47,321 nt of DNA from Actinobacteria bacterium UBA2286 (GCA_002345925.1 DDWM01000025.1:9186-56506), one strand, 5' to 3'; positions 1 to 9,289 are shown, counted from the stretch's first letter. Numbers and translations: made by a program. The notes: generated by a model from the letters alone, not told the origin.

Positions 1-3000
1 TACGGCGACTCCTGGTAGCTGGACGTCCCCTTGAACGACAAGTCGGCAATGGTCGTCGCGAGTTCTGTCAAAGTGACTTCTCCGTCGGCAGTCGTGTCCA
101 CGGCAACGTAATCGAGGTTCAGCCGCATGTATGTGTGCATGCGCACGACGTAACGAGTCACGCCCTCTGGGAACGCATCCGTGAAGTCATACACGACCGT
201 CTTGGTGTAGCCCGGAGGATGTGGTGCATCGCCGAGCGTGACCCAATTGCCATCGGCATCCTGGACCTCGATGAAGCTCGCCGGTGGACGCTTGCCGCTC
301 GCAATCCAGGCGGCCTTCTCGGTCTTGTCCGCGTAATCGACCCACCCTGCGACAACAAGCTTGATTCGCGCCGGATCGTTCAGCTCTCCAAGATCGAAGG
401 TCCACACGTTGTCATCGTACAGACCGCCGTATGCGATCACGCCATCTCGCTCCTCGGCAACCTCTGCCGAGACGTCAGTCAGCGCTACGGTCTCGGTACC
501 AAGAACCGGAGTGCGTTCATATTCGACCTTCACCGGTTTCGGGTCGGCGATGGTGTAGTACTCGGTGGCATCTCGGCCACCGTCGAACGGGCCCCAGTGC
601 AAGTCGTTGATGAGAAGCCGGGTTCCGGTCGGATGGTCGACCGCGACGAGCTTGATCTCATCGATGTACTCGATCTCAGAACGCTCGTCGGTAAGGTGGA
701 TATCCAGGCTGCCGTCCCTGGCTACCAGGGATCCGGGAGGAATCACCGTGTCCTCAACGGGCTCTGCCTTCAGATAGGCGTCCTTGCCCTTCTTCACCCC
801 TATCGGTCCCAAACCCATGACGTCTGTGACAAAACCGAACTGCTCGCCGTCCCACGCGAACAGGTTAGGACACGATTCGGTCGGCTCAGGCGCGTTTATG
901 ACGGTGAAGCTCTTGGTTGCAGACCATGCCGAGACGGCCTGCAGGTCCACTGCGTCTCTGGCTCGCACCCGAGCGGTGTACGTCCCGTTGTAGAACCAGG
1001 TTCCAGGCCAAGAGGTCGTGGACATCCATGCCGAGGTAACCGCACCCAGCTGGAACTGGTACTCAACCGGATCGCCGTCAGGACATGTGACGGTAGTCGA
1101 CGACGCCGGCACCAATACGGGACCCGCTCCGGTTCCTGTCAGTGTCGTGGCAACCGACACGACCGGCACGGCCGGCGGCTCTGCCACTTTGTACGTCTGG
1201 TCGGCAGACACCGAAGTATTGCCAAGTGCATCGCTGCTCCTGACTCGATAGTGATAGACGGTGCCAGTAGTCAGCGAACTCATCTTGACCGAGTGCAACG
1301 TGACCAACGTGTTGTTGCCAAAGGGCGAGCCGGAGGTAGCGTTACCAAGCTCGTAGCTGGTGGTCACTCCCCAATCAACCCATGAAGTGGATGCATCGTT
1401 CAACGTATTCCAAGTGACGGTTGGAGAGGTCTGGCTTGTGACCGTCGATGTGATCGCGAGATCTGTGATAGCCGGAGCGACCGCGTCATGACTAGCCCCT
1501 ACCAGCGCCCAGATGGTACCTGTGGTGGACACAACGCTCGCAAGTGGCGATGCGATCGTTTGTGCGGGATCATCGGGATCAGCGTACTTGATGCTTGCGT
1601 TGTCCCTGTGAGGATTGTGACAGTCACCACAGGCGGTAACCCCGCCGCTAGCGCGTTGATCGGCAGGAATGACGTCGTGGTGAGCGCGGAGATTGGCACT
1701 TGCTGTGAAAGTGGTCCTGATGTCGATACCGGATGCCGAGTTGACCGCGTTGTCGTGACATCCGCCAGCACCATCGCCGAGACACGTCCTGCCGTCAGCA
1801 GCACCCCGGCCACCGGTAAGCAGCTTGCCTGAGTCGGCACCGCCGTGCGGCGCATGGCATGCGCTACACGCGTTGGCCGAGACCGGCTCGACGCCGGTCA
1901 CCTCGAGTGCCACCACGTCGGTATTGAGCGAGCGATGCAACGGTTCCTCGGCAGCGACTTCAACTGCGCCCGCACCGGCGGTCGGCGCAACGAGCGCGAC
2001 GACCTTGTCCCACGCCTGCACCGCAGCCGTCCTGACCCAGCTCACCGCGTTCTCAAGGAAACTCAGTTCCGCAGCGGCCGCGGTCTCGATTGTCTCAGCA
2101 CCATGTACGCGGGTGTTCCACTCGTCCAAGTAGGCCTGATGCTCGGCATCATAGGGATAGCTTTCGGATGCGGCGTACGGGAAGTTGCTCATAGCAGCAA
2201 ATGGCAACGGCTCGACCGTGTGCACCACTTCGGTCTTCAGATCCTTGTAGTAGCCGTTCGTGTGTACCGCGTAGCGTCGTGTAGTGCCAGCGCCAGCCGG
2301 GTCAAGCGGCTGGAAGCTCAGCGCAAGTTCGTCACCGCCACCGTAGATCACGAATTTGTCATCAACATCGCCGAGGAGCGACTTCACCTCGCCAAACTTC
2401 GTGTACTCGCCAGGCAGGTACGCCATGCGGTCCGTGGGATCGCCGTAGACGTAGCCGAATATCTCCTCTTCGGTGGTCTTCGGGTTGAAGCCATGCGCGC
2501 GCAATTCCGCCGAGAGAAGCGGGACCTCGGTAATGGTGACCGGCAGGTCAGAGGTCGTATCCACCGCGATCCAGTCGATGTACTGCTTCAAGAGAAATGT
2601 GAAGCGCACCCTGCGACTGTCGCTCTTCCAAATCCTCGTGATGTCGAAGACGTATGGACGACTGAACTCGGGAGGCTTGGGAAGCGCACCAAGACTTGTC
2701 GGGACTGCCACCCACGCGCCGGACTCATCTTGGACCTCGAGTTTCGTCCTCGCGCCGAAAGTGGCCGCATAGGCGGCGCCTTCCACGGTTGAAGGGAATA
2801 CCGACATCGCATCCATCACGATCTTCACCTGAGGCGCATCTTTGACATCGCCCAGGTCGAGCTCGATGGTCTCGTAGCCGAAGTCGGAGTTACGGTCCCG
2901 GCTTAGCACCTCGAATACGTCGTCGTTGTGAGCAACCAGTGAGAGAACGTCTTCACCGGTGGTGATATTGACTGCGCTAACAGGTGCCGAGAGCTGCTTG

Positions 3001-5306
3001 GAGACGGTGTGAAGCACACCGCTCACGCCAGGGAACGGGGAACCACCCGCTTCTCGCTTCTCGGCATAGACCTCACGGTCGGCCGGAACGTCAATGGCAT
3101 ACAGCTTGAGCTTATCGAGGTAGTCCACCTCGAAGCGCTCCTCAACCAGCCTCAGGTCAAACGCCCCGTCTTTGACCGCGGGTTCGGTCTTGAGCACGTA
3201 GACGTCGTCGGGAGTGGGTTTTGAGTACCCCGTCTTGGTCTTGAGCGCCAGTTTTCCGGGGCCGTAGAGATCGGCCTCGAACACGAACTTCCCGCCATCC
3301 CATGTGTACAGGAACGGGCACGAGCCGGTGTCCTCATAGATGTAGAACGTGTTCCAAATCGAGTAATCGTAGGAGTTGCCCGACGCGTCCCGCGCCTGAA
3401 CCCGCCATGTGTAAGTACCGAGACCGAGCGAGACTGTGCGAGATGTATCGGTTGACCAGTCCGTCGAAGATAAAAGAACGCCGTCTTTGTTCAAGACGGT
3501 CCGGAATTGGAACGGCCCGCCTGGCGCACCCACGGGCGCCGCCCAATTCAGCGTACGACTCGCGTTGACACCGGTCCAGACCACACTGCCGACCGCTGTC
3601 AGGGTTGGCCGCGGAATACCCTGAACGATATTCGCAGACGTGTACGAGGTGCCATCAAACGCGACTGAGCGCACGCGGAAGTTCCACACACCCGGCACAA
3701 GGCCTGTGATCGTCACGACGTGATTCTGGACTCTGGTCGCCGAGCCTGCCGTCTTCGTGTACGAGGACGTGGTCCCGTAATCCACATAGCTGCTTGTCAT
3801 TCCCGAGGTGACCCATTCGACTCTCGCACTCGTACCGCTGAGCGCCGTGATCGTCGGGCCGGAAATGAGTGCCGCATCGCGCGAATACCGCGCCTTCGCC
3901 ATGAGGTACACGGTTCCGTCAGACGTCACGTGGTTCGCGATCGAAAGAGGAAGGCTCGCGGTCGTCTGCGTGGGCATCTGTGCGCTGCGGATCATGTCCC
4001 ATGCGCCAGAATTGATGTTCCATGCTGAGAGCACGACCGGGAATCCTGCGGCCTCCTCGCCGTAGCCCTCCCAATGCACTCGAACGGCAGTTGCATCCGC
4101 CTTCGGCACAGACACCTTGAATCGATATGTCTGGTAGTCCCAGTCCCCGTCTGTTTGCTGGAGGTCTGTAACGAGTCTGACTCCGTCGGAAGTCAAGAGT
4201 GCAGAGGCACGCTCGGCCGAGACAGGAGCGCCGGGCGAACTCGGCGTTGGAAGACTGGTGCTCTCCCATGCAGAGAATCCGGGCGGGTCTGCAAGAACCG
4301 AAACGTAGTTGATGCCCGGTGAGCTGATTCCATTGTGACCCGATGAGGCGAACGTGGCGCCGCCGCGATATGAGTAGCCAGCGGGATACACAAGCGCCGC
4401 GGCGTCGTGACAGGTCGAACATAGTGCTCTGTCTGCCACTCGAGTATATGAAGGTCCGCTGCCGGTCCCATGAGGCTCGTGGCATCCATCGCAGCCTGCT
4501 GCAGAACCCGAAGCTCCAGGCCAGGATGTCAGCGCCTTGGTCGAGGTCGTGACTGTTGAGTGCTTCTGAATGGCCGCAAGCGTTCCGCCGTTGTACTCAC
4601 CACTTGCGTCCTGATGACACCCAAGACACAGACCGGGCTCCCCTGAAACGGTGACTGTGGTCTGAGACTCGGTACGAAGGGTGCTCCGCACCAGATCTGC
4701 ATTCGAAGACGCATGCGGCTCGTGACAGGCCACACAGGCGATTCCGGCGGCACTGGCCGAGGAAGTGATCGAAGCATGAGGCGTCCCTGCTATCGGGAGT
4801 GCGAGGTTTCCACCCGGTAGTGCGCTTCCGCTCCCATGGCAACCGCCGCACACGGCGATACCGGTCGTGGCTTCAGCAGAACCGACCTTCAGTGATCGGA
4901 TGTTGTTCTCTGAGGGGCCTTCGTGAGGCGTGTGACAACTCGCACATTGCATCGCACCAGAAGGAACCGGATGCGAGCTCTTTGCCGTAGTCGTGCCGAG
5001 TGAGGATTCGGCAAACGCGGCCCGAGTGTTGAAGCTGCTCCCCGTCCCATCATGACAGCTATAGCAAAGGAGCTTCTCGGAAGGCGACGCGAGGATTGTC
5101 TCGCCATCTGCAGAGTGCAAGTCGTGACATAGCTGACACGACTTGCTGGAGGAGGAATATGTTCCGTGGGGATTCACGGCCAGCGCGGTCGTCGGATTCA
5201 CGACAACGAGCGCAACGGCGAAGACCAGGGCACCGACAATCAGCCGAACCCGTCGGAGACCTGCGTCGATATCGCTAGAACCCAGGGTCGCATGGCCGTG
5301 GAGCAT
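1..5306 (-). CDS. Giant exported multiheme c-type cytochrome with FN3 domains (C-terminus off the left edge)
   Basis: One stop-free frame runs from ATG 5306 to the window edge, giving at least 1768 residues. A GGAGG lies 9 bases upstream of the ATG. Residues 20-43 form a Sec signal peptide ending ALA. Eight CXXCH heme sites lie at residues 57-300 (the first is CQLCH at 57, the last CSTCH at 296). Two more lie at about 1147 (CSACH) and 1226 (CGDCH), and a spaced CX7CH lies at 1175. FN3-like beta domains follow each heme cluster. After them comes a module beginning SCPFLYTWDG (Cys663) or SCPNLFAWDG (Cys1479), so the protein looks internally duplicated. It probably acts outside the membrane in electron transfer, perhaps extracellular. 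The exact acceptor cannot be read from sequence. Confidence is high for an exported multiheme cytochrome and low for its role. Confidence 0.9.
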   Translation of the reverse strand, partial: MLHGHATLGSSDIDAGLRRVRLIVGALVFAVALVVVNPTTALAVNPHGTYSSSSKSCQLCHDLHSADGETILASPSEKLLCYSCHDGTGSSFNTRAAFAESSLGTTTAKSSHPVPSGAMQCASCHTPHEGPSENNIRSLKVGSAEATTGIAVCGGCHGSGSALPGGNLALPIAGTPHASITSSASAAGIACVACHEPHASSNADLVRSTLRTESQTTVTVSGEPGLCLGCHQDASGEYNGGTLAAIQKHSTVTTSTKALTSWPGASGSAAGCDGCHEPHGTGSGPSYTRVADRALCSTCHDAAALVYPAGYSYRGGATFASSGHNGISSPGINYVSVLADPPGFSAWESTSLPTPSSPGAPVSAERASALLTSDGVRLVTDLQQTDGDWDYQTYRFKVSVPKADATAVRVHWEGYGEEAAGFPVVLSAWNINSGAWDMIRSAQMPTQTTASLPLSIANHVTSDGTVYLMAKARYSRDAALISGPTITALSGTSARVEWVTSGMTSSYVDYGTTSSYTKTAGSATRVQNHVVTITGLVPGVWNFRVRSVAFDGTSYTSANIVQGIPRPTLTAVGSVVWTGVNASRTLNWAAPVGAPGGPFQFRTVLNKDGVLLSSTDWSTDTSRTVSLGLGTYTWRVQARDASGNSYDYSIWNTFYIYEDTGSCPFLYTWDGGKFVFEADLYGPGKLALKTKTGYSKPTPDDVYVLKTEPAVKDGAFDLRLVEERFEVDYLDKLKLYAIDVPADREVYAEKREAGGSPFPGVSGVLHTVSKQLSAPVSAVNITTGEDVLSLVAHNDDVFEVLSRDRNSDFGYETIELDLGDVKDAPQVKIVMDAMSVFPSTVEGAAYAATFGARTKLEVQDESGAWVAVPTSLGALPKPPEFSRPYVFDITRIWKSDSRRVRFTFLLKQYIDWIAVDTTSDLPVTITEVPLLSAELRAHGFNPKTTEEEIFGYVYGDPTDRMAYLPGEYTKFGEVKSLLGDVDDKFVIYGGGDELALSFQPLDPAGAGTTRRYAVHTNGYYKDLKTEVVHTVEPLPFAAMSNFPYAASESYPYDAEHQAYLDEWNTRVHGAETIETAAAAELSFLENAVSWVRTAAVQAWDKVVALVAPTAGAGAVEVAAEEPLHRSLNTDVVALEVTGVEPVSANACSACHAPHGGADSGKLLTGGRGAADGRTCLGDGAGGCHDNAVNSASGIDIRTTFTASANLRAHHDVIPADQRASGGVTACGDCHNPHRDNASIKYADPDDPAQTIASPLASVVSTTGTIWALVGASHDAVAPAITDLAITSTVTSQTSPTVTWNTLNDASTSWVDWGVTTSYELGNATSGSPFGNNTLVTLHSVKMSSLTTGTVYHYRVRSSDALGNTSVSADQTYKVAEPPAVPVVSVATTLTGTGAGPVLVPASSTTVTCPDGDPVEYQFQLGAVTSAWMSTTSWPGTWFYNGTYTARVRARDAVDLQAVSAWSATKSFTVINAPEPTESCPNLFAWDGEQFGFVTDVMGLGPIGVKKGKDAYLKAEPVEDTVIPPGSLVARDGSLDIHLTDERSEIEYIDEIKLVAVDHPTGTRLLINDLHWGPFDGGRDATEYYTIADPKPVKVEYERTPVLGTETVALTDVSAEVAEERDGVIAYGGLYDDNVWTFDLGELNDPARIKLVVAGWVDYADKTEKAAWIASGKRPPASFIEVQDADGNWVTLGDAPHPPGYTKTVVYDFTDAFPEGVTRYVVRMHTYMRLNLDYVAVDTTADGEVTLTELATTIADLSFKGTSSYQESP

Positions 5307-5384
5307 GTGCCCATGCCTCCGTTAGAAAGGCCTTAAGCAAACATAACATTGCCATACTACCATCGATATTCCTTAACCAACAGC

Positions 5385-5411
5385 AGAAGAGCGGACATTG
5401 TCCGCTCTTCT
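5385..5411 (-). terminator. Hairpin downstream of tRNA-Ala
   Basis: A perfect 12-bp inverted repeat (AGAAGAGCGGAC with its complement) encloses a 3-base loop. It lies 13 bases past the tRNA-Ala 3' end and about 80 bases before the cytochrome start. The T-tract is weak, so it may terminate the tRNA transcript only partly and let some transcription reach the cytochrome. Confidence 0.6.
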
Positions 5412-5423
5412 GGTCAATTCTAT

Positions 5424-5499
5424 TGGTGGAGCCAAGGGGGATCGAACCCCTGACCTCATGGCTGCCAGCCATGCGCTCTCCCAGCTGAGCTATGGCCCC
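5424..5499 (-). tRNA. tRNA-Ala (anticodon GGC)
   Basis: A full 76-base cloverleaf is visible. The acceptor stem is GGGGCCA/TGGCTCC, the D-arm is GCTC...GAGC, the anticodon stem is CATGG/CCATG around loop CTGGCAG (anticodon GGC, reading GCC and GCU), the T-arm is AGGGG TTCGATC CCCCT, and CCA is encoded at the 3' end. A strong promoter lies just upstream and a hairpin downstream. The cytochrome gene follows on the same strand. Confidence 0.97.
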
Positions 5500-5528
5500 A
5501 CATCTGGGTGCCCAAAACGGCAAGCGCT

Positions 5529-5556
5529 AGTATAACAGCCACCGCGCGCCGGTCAA
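5529..5556 (-). promoter_or_regulatory. Sigma-70-type promoter of tRNA-Ala
   Basis: The -35 box is TTGACC (5556-5551) and the -10 box is TATACT (5534-5529), with a 16-base spacer. TGT directly precedes the -10 box, making it an extended -10. It lies about 30 bases upstream of the tRNA and just beyond the stop of the transporter gene, so the tRNA, and perhaps the cytochrome by readthrough, has its own promoter. Confidence 0.75.
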
Positions 5557-5561
5557 CTACA

Positions 5562-6515
5562 TCATTCTGACGCGGCTATTCCACGGTCGGATTCAATGAC
5601 GGCAACAGCCGGACCCTCGATGGAAGCCTCCAGCAAAACGTGCTCTCCAGACTCAGCCGCGCCTCCCAAGAACTCGGCAACGAGCATACCGCCGAGGATG
5701 AGTGCGCTGCCCGCGATACCACGAATTCCAAGAGCGTCACCGGCGAGCCATCCAAAGAACCCGCCAAACGCCGGCTCCATGATAAGGACTAGAGCTGTCT
5801 TCGTTGGGGAGAGAATCCGCTGTGCATACGTCTGTACGGCAAATGCCACAGCGCTAGCCAAGACGCCCGTGATGACGAGAGCAACCCATACCTGTGAAGA
5901 CGGCCACGCGTACGGGCGCTCGAAAGCGAGCGAGACAGCACCGCACACGAGCCCCGTTACCGCCAACTGGACAAGCGTGAGCGCCCGAGCGTCGTGTTCG
6001 CGCCCTGGTCCCCCGAGCACGATCATGTGACCGGAATACGCGAATGCGCACAGGAGAGTCCGAGAATCGCCCGCGCTCCATCCGCCAGAGCTCGCGCCAG
6101 ATAGGAGCCACAGGCCCACGACCGCCAGCGCAACACCGGCTACGGTGGTCGCCTTAGGCGTGCGTCTCAGAACCACTGCCTGCATCACAGGAGTGATGAC
6201 CACGAACATACCGGTGATGAAAGCCGCTTTGGATGCCGTCGTTCCTTGCAAGCCCCAGGTCTGGAAGATGTACCCGGCGATAAGGAAGACGCCAGCGAAG
6301 AGCCCGACCCGAACCGTGCCTGGCTTAAAGCGGCGGAAAGTCCCCGGGAATAGGAGAAGGAAAGCAACGACCGCGATCAGGAAACGCCAGCCAATGAACC
6401 CATAGATGGGATACTCGGAAACGGCCTCTTTGACCATCACGAACGTGCCGCCCCATAAGGCGGCGACACCTACCAGGGCAAACGTCACCCACAAGCGTCG
6501 TGACGACTCGGTCAC
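5562..6515 (-). CDS. EamA/DMT-superfamily transporter
   Basis: The 317-residue integral membrane protein has about ten hydrophobic segments in two EamA-like halves. The first half opens with ALWGGTFVMVKEAV and the second ends around LAGDALGIRGIAGSALILGG, as in RhaT/YdcZ-type metabolite exporters. The substrate is unknown. The start is GTG 6515, which overlaps the rsfS stop as GTGA, so translation is probably coupled. An in-frame extension upstream would lie inside rsfS and is Arg-rich, so it was rejected. It is the last gene of the obg-to-rsfS run. The C-terminal 25 residues beyond the last helix are acidic and of unknown use. Confidence 0.85.
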   Translation of the reverse strand: MTESSRRLWVTFALVGVAALWGGTFVMVKEAVSEYPIYGFIGWRFLIAVVAFLLLFPGTFRRFKPGTVRVGLFAGVFLIAGYIFQTWGLQGTTASKAAFITGMFVVITPVMQAVVLRRTPKATTVAGVALAVVGLWLLSGASSGGWSAGDSRTLLCAFAYSGHMIVLGGPGREHDARALTLVQLAVTGLVCGAVSLAFERPYAWPSSQVWVALVITGVLASAVAFAVQTYAQRILSPTKTALVLIMEPAFGGFFGWLAGDALGIRGIAGSALILGGMLVAEFLGGAAESGEHVLLEASIEGPAVAVIESDRGIAASE

Positions 6516-6913
6516 GAGGAGCTGCTCTCCTCGCCTACCGCGGGTGTGGCATCTTCGGTCTCGGCAGCGAGCAGGAGCTGCTCGGCGTCGCTCCACAGCT
6601 TCTCAAGTCTGTAGAACTCACGCTCATCAGGCTGGAAAACGTGCGCGACGACATCGCCGAAGTCCAGGAGTATCCACTTCGCCTCACGCTCGCCTTCCCG
6701 GCCGATAACGCGCAGGCCCGCCTCTTTCAGCTTGTGCTCGATCTCCTCGGCCACCGCGCGCACCTGACGGTCCGTGGACCCGGACGCGATGATGAAGTAG
6801 TCGGTGATCACGAGCGTGGAGGCTACGTCGAGAACAACGACATCGGTCGCCTTCTTCTCAGTAGCCGCTTCGGCGGCAAGTAGTGCGTACTCTTTGGTCT
6901 CCAGCAGGATCAC
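6512..6913 (-). CDS. rsfS: Ribosome silencing factor RsfS
   Basis: The 133-residue protein of the RsfS/Iojap family binds ribosomal protein L14 and blocks subunit joining during starvation. Family features include the segment VVVLDVASTLVITDYFIIASG (about residues 25-45), DRQVRAVAEEIE, and the C-terminal DFGDVVAHVFQP...FYRLEKLW block. A Ser/Glu-rich tail of about 20 residues follows the core. The start is GTG 6913, overlapping the LCP-like gene stop as GTGA. Its place after nadD-yqeK is the usual bacterial gene order, which supports the call. Confidence 0.95.
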   Translation of the reverse strand: MILLETKEYALLAAEAATEKKATDVVVLDVASTLVITDYFIIASGSTDRQVRAVAEEIEHKLKEAGLRVIGREGEREAKWILLDFGDVVAHVFQPDEREFYRLEKLWSDAEQLLLAAETEDATPAVGEESSSS

Positions 6914-8103
6914 CCTTTCGACGGTTTCCAGTCTTGGCCAACGATGATGATGATATCAGCCACATCCTGATCGGACGGCTGATCGACGATCTTTCCCGTG
7001 CCCAGAACCTCTTTGACGGTCGCGCCAGCATCGAGGTCTCCGTCTTGCACCACGATCAGCGTCTCCTTGTAATCGAACTTGTCAGCGTTCTTGGTGTCGA
7101 TGACTCGCACACCCGCTTTGATGAGCTGCTGCGCGACTTCTCCAGCCAGTCCGGGCGTACCGGCACCGTTGTAGACGATCGCCCGGATCACGCCCTCATC
7201 CGATCCGATCTTGACGCCCCACCACTGAAGCAGCAGGTCCGCGACTTGCTCACGCTGTGGCTCGAAGTACATCTGTTCGCCCAGGTTGATCTGCTTCACG
7301 GGAAGCGGAACCAGCGCGACCTTATCGGTCGTCACCTTGTCCATGAACGCGCCAAGATCAGCTCGATCCTGGGCCGAAAGGTTGGACTTGGTGGCCGCGG
7401 CCATCAGCCCAACCATCGATTGCTCGGTCAGCGCATCTTGATACGCCTGCTTGCTGACCACGATGTAGTTCTCGAACGGAACGGTCAGATAGTTGGAGAT
7501 GGCCGCAAGCGAGACCTCGGGACCGGCCCTGTATGAGTCGCCTACGCGCTCAAAACCTTGCCCAGGTACCTCCATGAACGCGCCGTCCGGGACGGCTACG
7601 CCAAAGACCTGCTCGGTCTTCTCATCAAGTCGGACAGCAAGGAAGTCAGCACCATTGATGCCATCGGTGCCGATGATGAGCAAATTGTCCTTCGCGCGCT
7701 CCTTGACCGCCGCCGGTGTGTTCTGGTTGGCCGCATGACGCTTTGCCAGGAAACGCGCTGCTTCGTTGATACCTGTCGCAACCAGAATGAACACAAGAGC
7801 AAGCACCAGGATCGCGCCGAGACCAATGCCGAGCTTCTTCAGTCCTCCGGTGATGACCCGCCCGACGCTGCCGGCGGTCTCAGAGACCTCGGCTTTCACA
7901 CGAGCAGCGGTCGCTGCACGGCGCGCCTGCTTGCCACCCTTCGAGCTTCGCTTCCCCGCTCGGTACCCAATGCTCGGCAATGCGGGCTTCTCAACGTGGG
8001 TGCGACGGCGAGGGTAGTCGTTGTCGGTTGGAACCGCATCCACGACCGACTCGTCGTGAACGGCACCGGCTTCATGCGCCCCTTTGTGCTTAGCGCGGCT
8101 CAT
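6910..8103 (-). CDS. LytR-CpsA-Psr-like membrane protein with LytR_C domain, degenerate active site
   Basis: The protein has 397 residues. A basic cytoplasmic region (1-90) precedes one transmembrane helix at about 92-114. An extracytoplasmic LCP-like domain starts at DNLLIIGTD (139-147), and a LytR_C domain starts near VYNGAGTPGLA (about 305). LCP enzymes transfer teichoic acid or glycan onto peptidoglycan. The motif where the family has I-P-R-D (catalytic Arg) reads VPDGAF here (171-176), and the R-x-D pair is also weak, so catalysis may be lost. The ATG at 8103 overlaps the yqeK stop as ATGA, and a start 30 bases upstream was rejected. LCP genes between yqeK and rsfS are common in Gram-positives. 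Confidence 0.8.
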   Translation of the reverse strand: MSRAKHKGAHEAGAVHDESVVDAVPTDNDYPRRRTHVEKPALPSIGYRAGKRSSKGGKQARRAATAARVKAEVSETAGSVGRVITGGLKKLGIGLGAILVLALVFILVATGINEAARFLAKRHAANQNTPAAVKERAKDNLLIIGTDGINGADFLAVRLDEKTEQVFGVAVPDGAFMEVPGQGFERVGDSYRAGPEVSLAAISNYLTVPFENYIVVSKQAYQDALTEQSMVGLMAAATKSNLSAQDRADLGAFMDKVTTDKVALVPLPVKQINLGEQMYFEPQREQVADLLLQWWGVKIGSDEGVIRAIVYNGAGTPGLAGEVAQQLIKAGVRVIDTKNADKFDYKETLIVVQDGDLDAGATVKEVLGTGKIVDQPSDQDVADIIIIVGQDWKPSKG

Positions 8104-8678
8104 CTGGCGTCTCCGGAGACGAGACGGTTCCACATGTCGATGGTTCCGGGGTGAATCCTACGGCGCGTCTCAACCAGATGCCTGAGTGAGTTCGCGTACG
8201 CCCGCGTAAAGAGCTCCAAGAGCGAAACCTGACCCACGGCCTCACGAAGCGCCTCAACGCCCTCATGGACACGTCCGGGCTCGATGGTATCCGCCACATA
8301 CACGATCATATCCAGCGGCTGCATCGGCACCACGCCATAAGTATGCGCGGCAATCGCTGCGGTCACATCCTCGCTCACTTCAGGAAGAGCAAGTCGAATC
8401 TCGGCCGCTGCAACTGGAGCATGCAGAAGATACGGGACAGCCAGGTCGACGTCGGTGACCGGTATCCCAAGCTCAATCGCGGCCGAGAGAAGCTCATCGT
8501 TGCTAGAGTCCTTTGCCCAGTCGTGAAGCAGCCCCGCCAGTCGGGCCTCGTCGCGATCGACACCGTACGCTTCGGCAAGTTCAGCCGCGCTCTCGGCGAC
8601 GCCGAGAGAATGCCGCAAGCCCGCCTCGCCTATACGACCGCTGATCGCCTCAAGGGCCGTGTCCCACAGCGCCATCAT
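8100..8678 (-). CDS. yqeK: YqeK, HD-domain bis(5'-nucleosyl)-tetraphosphatase (symmetrical)
   Basis: The 192-residue HD-superfamily hydrolase probably splits Ap4A into two ADP. Metal-binding residues are visible as RHSLGV near residue 22, LLHDWAKD near 50, LLHAPVAA near 84, and AIAAHTYG near 108, followed by DMIVYVADTIEPGR, which is diagnostic for YqeK. It overlaps nadD by four bases (ATGA), the classic nadD-yqeK pairing. ATGATG gives two possible starts one codon apart, and the overlapping first one was chosen. Confidence 0.95.
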   Translation of the reverse strand: MMALWDTALEAISGRIGEAGLRHSLGVAESAAELAEAYGVDRDEARLAGLLHDWAKDSSNDELLSAAIELGIPVTDVDLAVPYLLHAPVAAAEIRLALPEVSEDVTAAIAAHTYGVVPMQPLDMIVYVADTIEPGRVHEGVEALREAVGQVSLLELFTRAYANSLRHLVETRRRIHPGTIDMWNRLVSGDAR

Positions 8679-9289
8679 GATTCGGCCCCATCAGCGTACA
8701 GCCGGTTCTTCTCGATGTAGGCGGCAACAGATTCAGGCAACAGATACCGCACCGGTCGCCGCTCGGAGAATCTGGTTCTGATATCGGTCGATGAGATTGC
8801 AAGCGCCGGCACTTCCATCGTCTCGATGAGGATGCCGCGCTCGCGTTCCTCGGCAAAACGACCTAGGTCAAAGCCCGGGCGTGTCGCTGCTATGAACGTG
8901 CAGGCCCCCGCCAAAGACGCGGATTCCTTCCAGGTGAGGATGTCCCAGACCGCGTCTGCGCCGGTGATGAAATAGAGCTCGACCTGCGGACCGTGAAGGT
9001 CGCGGAGCGCTTTGATCGAGTCGACAGTGTAGGTGAGTCCGGGGCGATCGATCTCCAGCCTGGAGACCTCGAAGTCGGGGTTGCTCGCAGTTGCGATGAC
9101 GGTCATGAGATAGCGGTGCTCGGCCGACGTCACCATACGGTGAGTCTTACGCACAGGCATGCCCGTGGGCATGAAGACGACCTTGTCCAGATTGAACTGG
9201 ACAAGTGCCTCCTCGGCCGTCACGAGATGCCCGTAATGAATCGGGTCAAACGTGCCGCCCATTATGCCGAGCCTGAGTTTCTTTCTCAC
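8675..9289 (-). CDS. nadD: Nicotinate-nucleotide adenylyltransferase NadD
   Basis: The 204-residue enzyme converts nicotinate mononucleotide and ATP to deamido-NAD in NAD biosynthesis. The nucleotidyltransferase signature GGTFDPIHYGH lies at residues 11-21, the family segment GLTYTVDSI lies in the middle, and the ISSTDIR motif near residue 165 binds the ATP phosphates. The length is normal. The start is GTG 9289, overlapping the proA stop as GTGA. Its product feeds the NAD(P)-linked enzymes elsewhere in this window. Confidence 0.96.
   Translation of the reverse strand: MRKKLRLGIMGGTFDPIHYGHLVTAEEALVQFNLDKVVFMPTGMPVRKTHRMVTSAEHRYLMTVIATASNPDFEVSRLEIDRPGLTYTVDSIKALRDLHGPQVELYFITGADAVWDILTWKESASLAGACTFIAATRPGFDLGRFAEERERGILIETMEVPALAISSTDIRTRFSERRPVRYLLPESVAAYIEKNRLYADGAES

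Noticed and set aside
135..1385. Plus-strand 416-residue open frame
   Set aside because: It lies antisense to the cytochrome, has no family features, is Arg/His/Cys-rich and lacks a ribosome site; the minus frame is continuous and meaningful.
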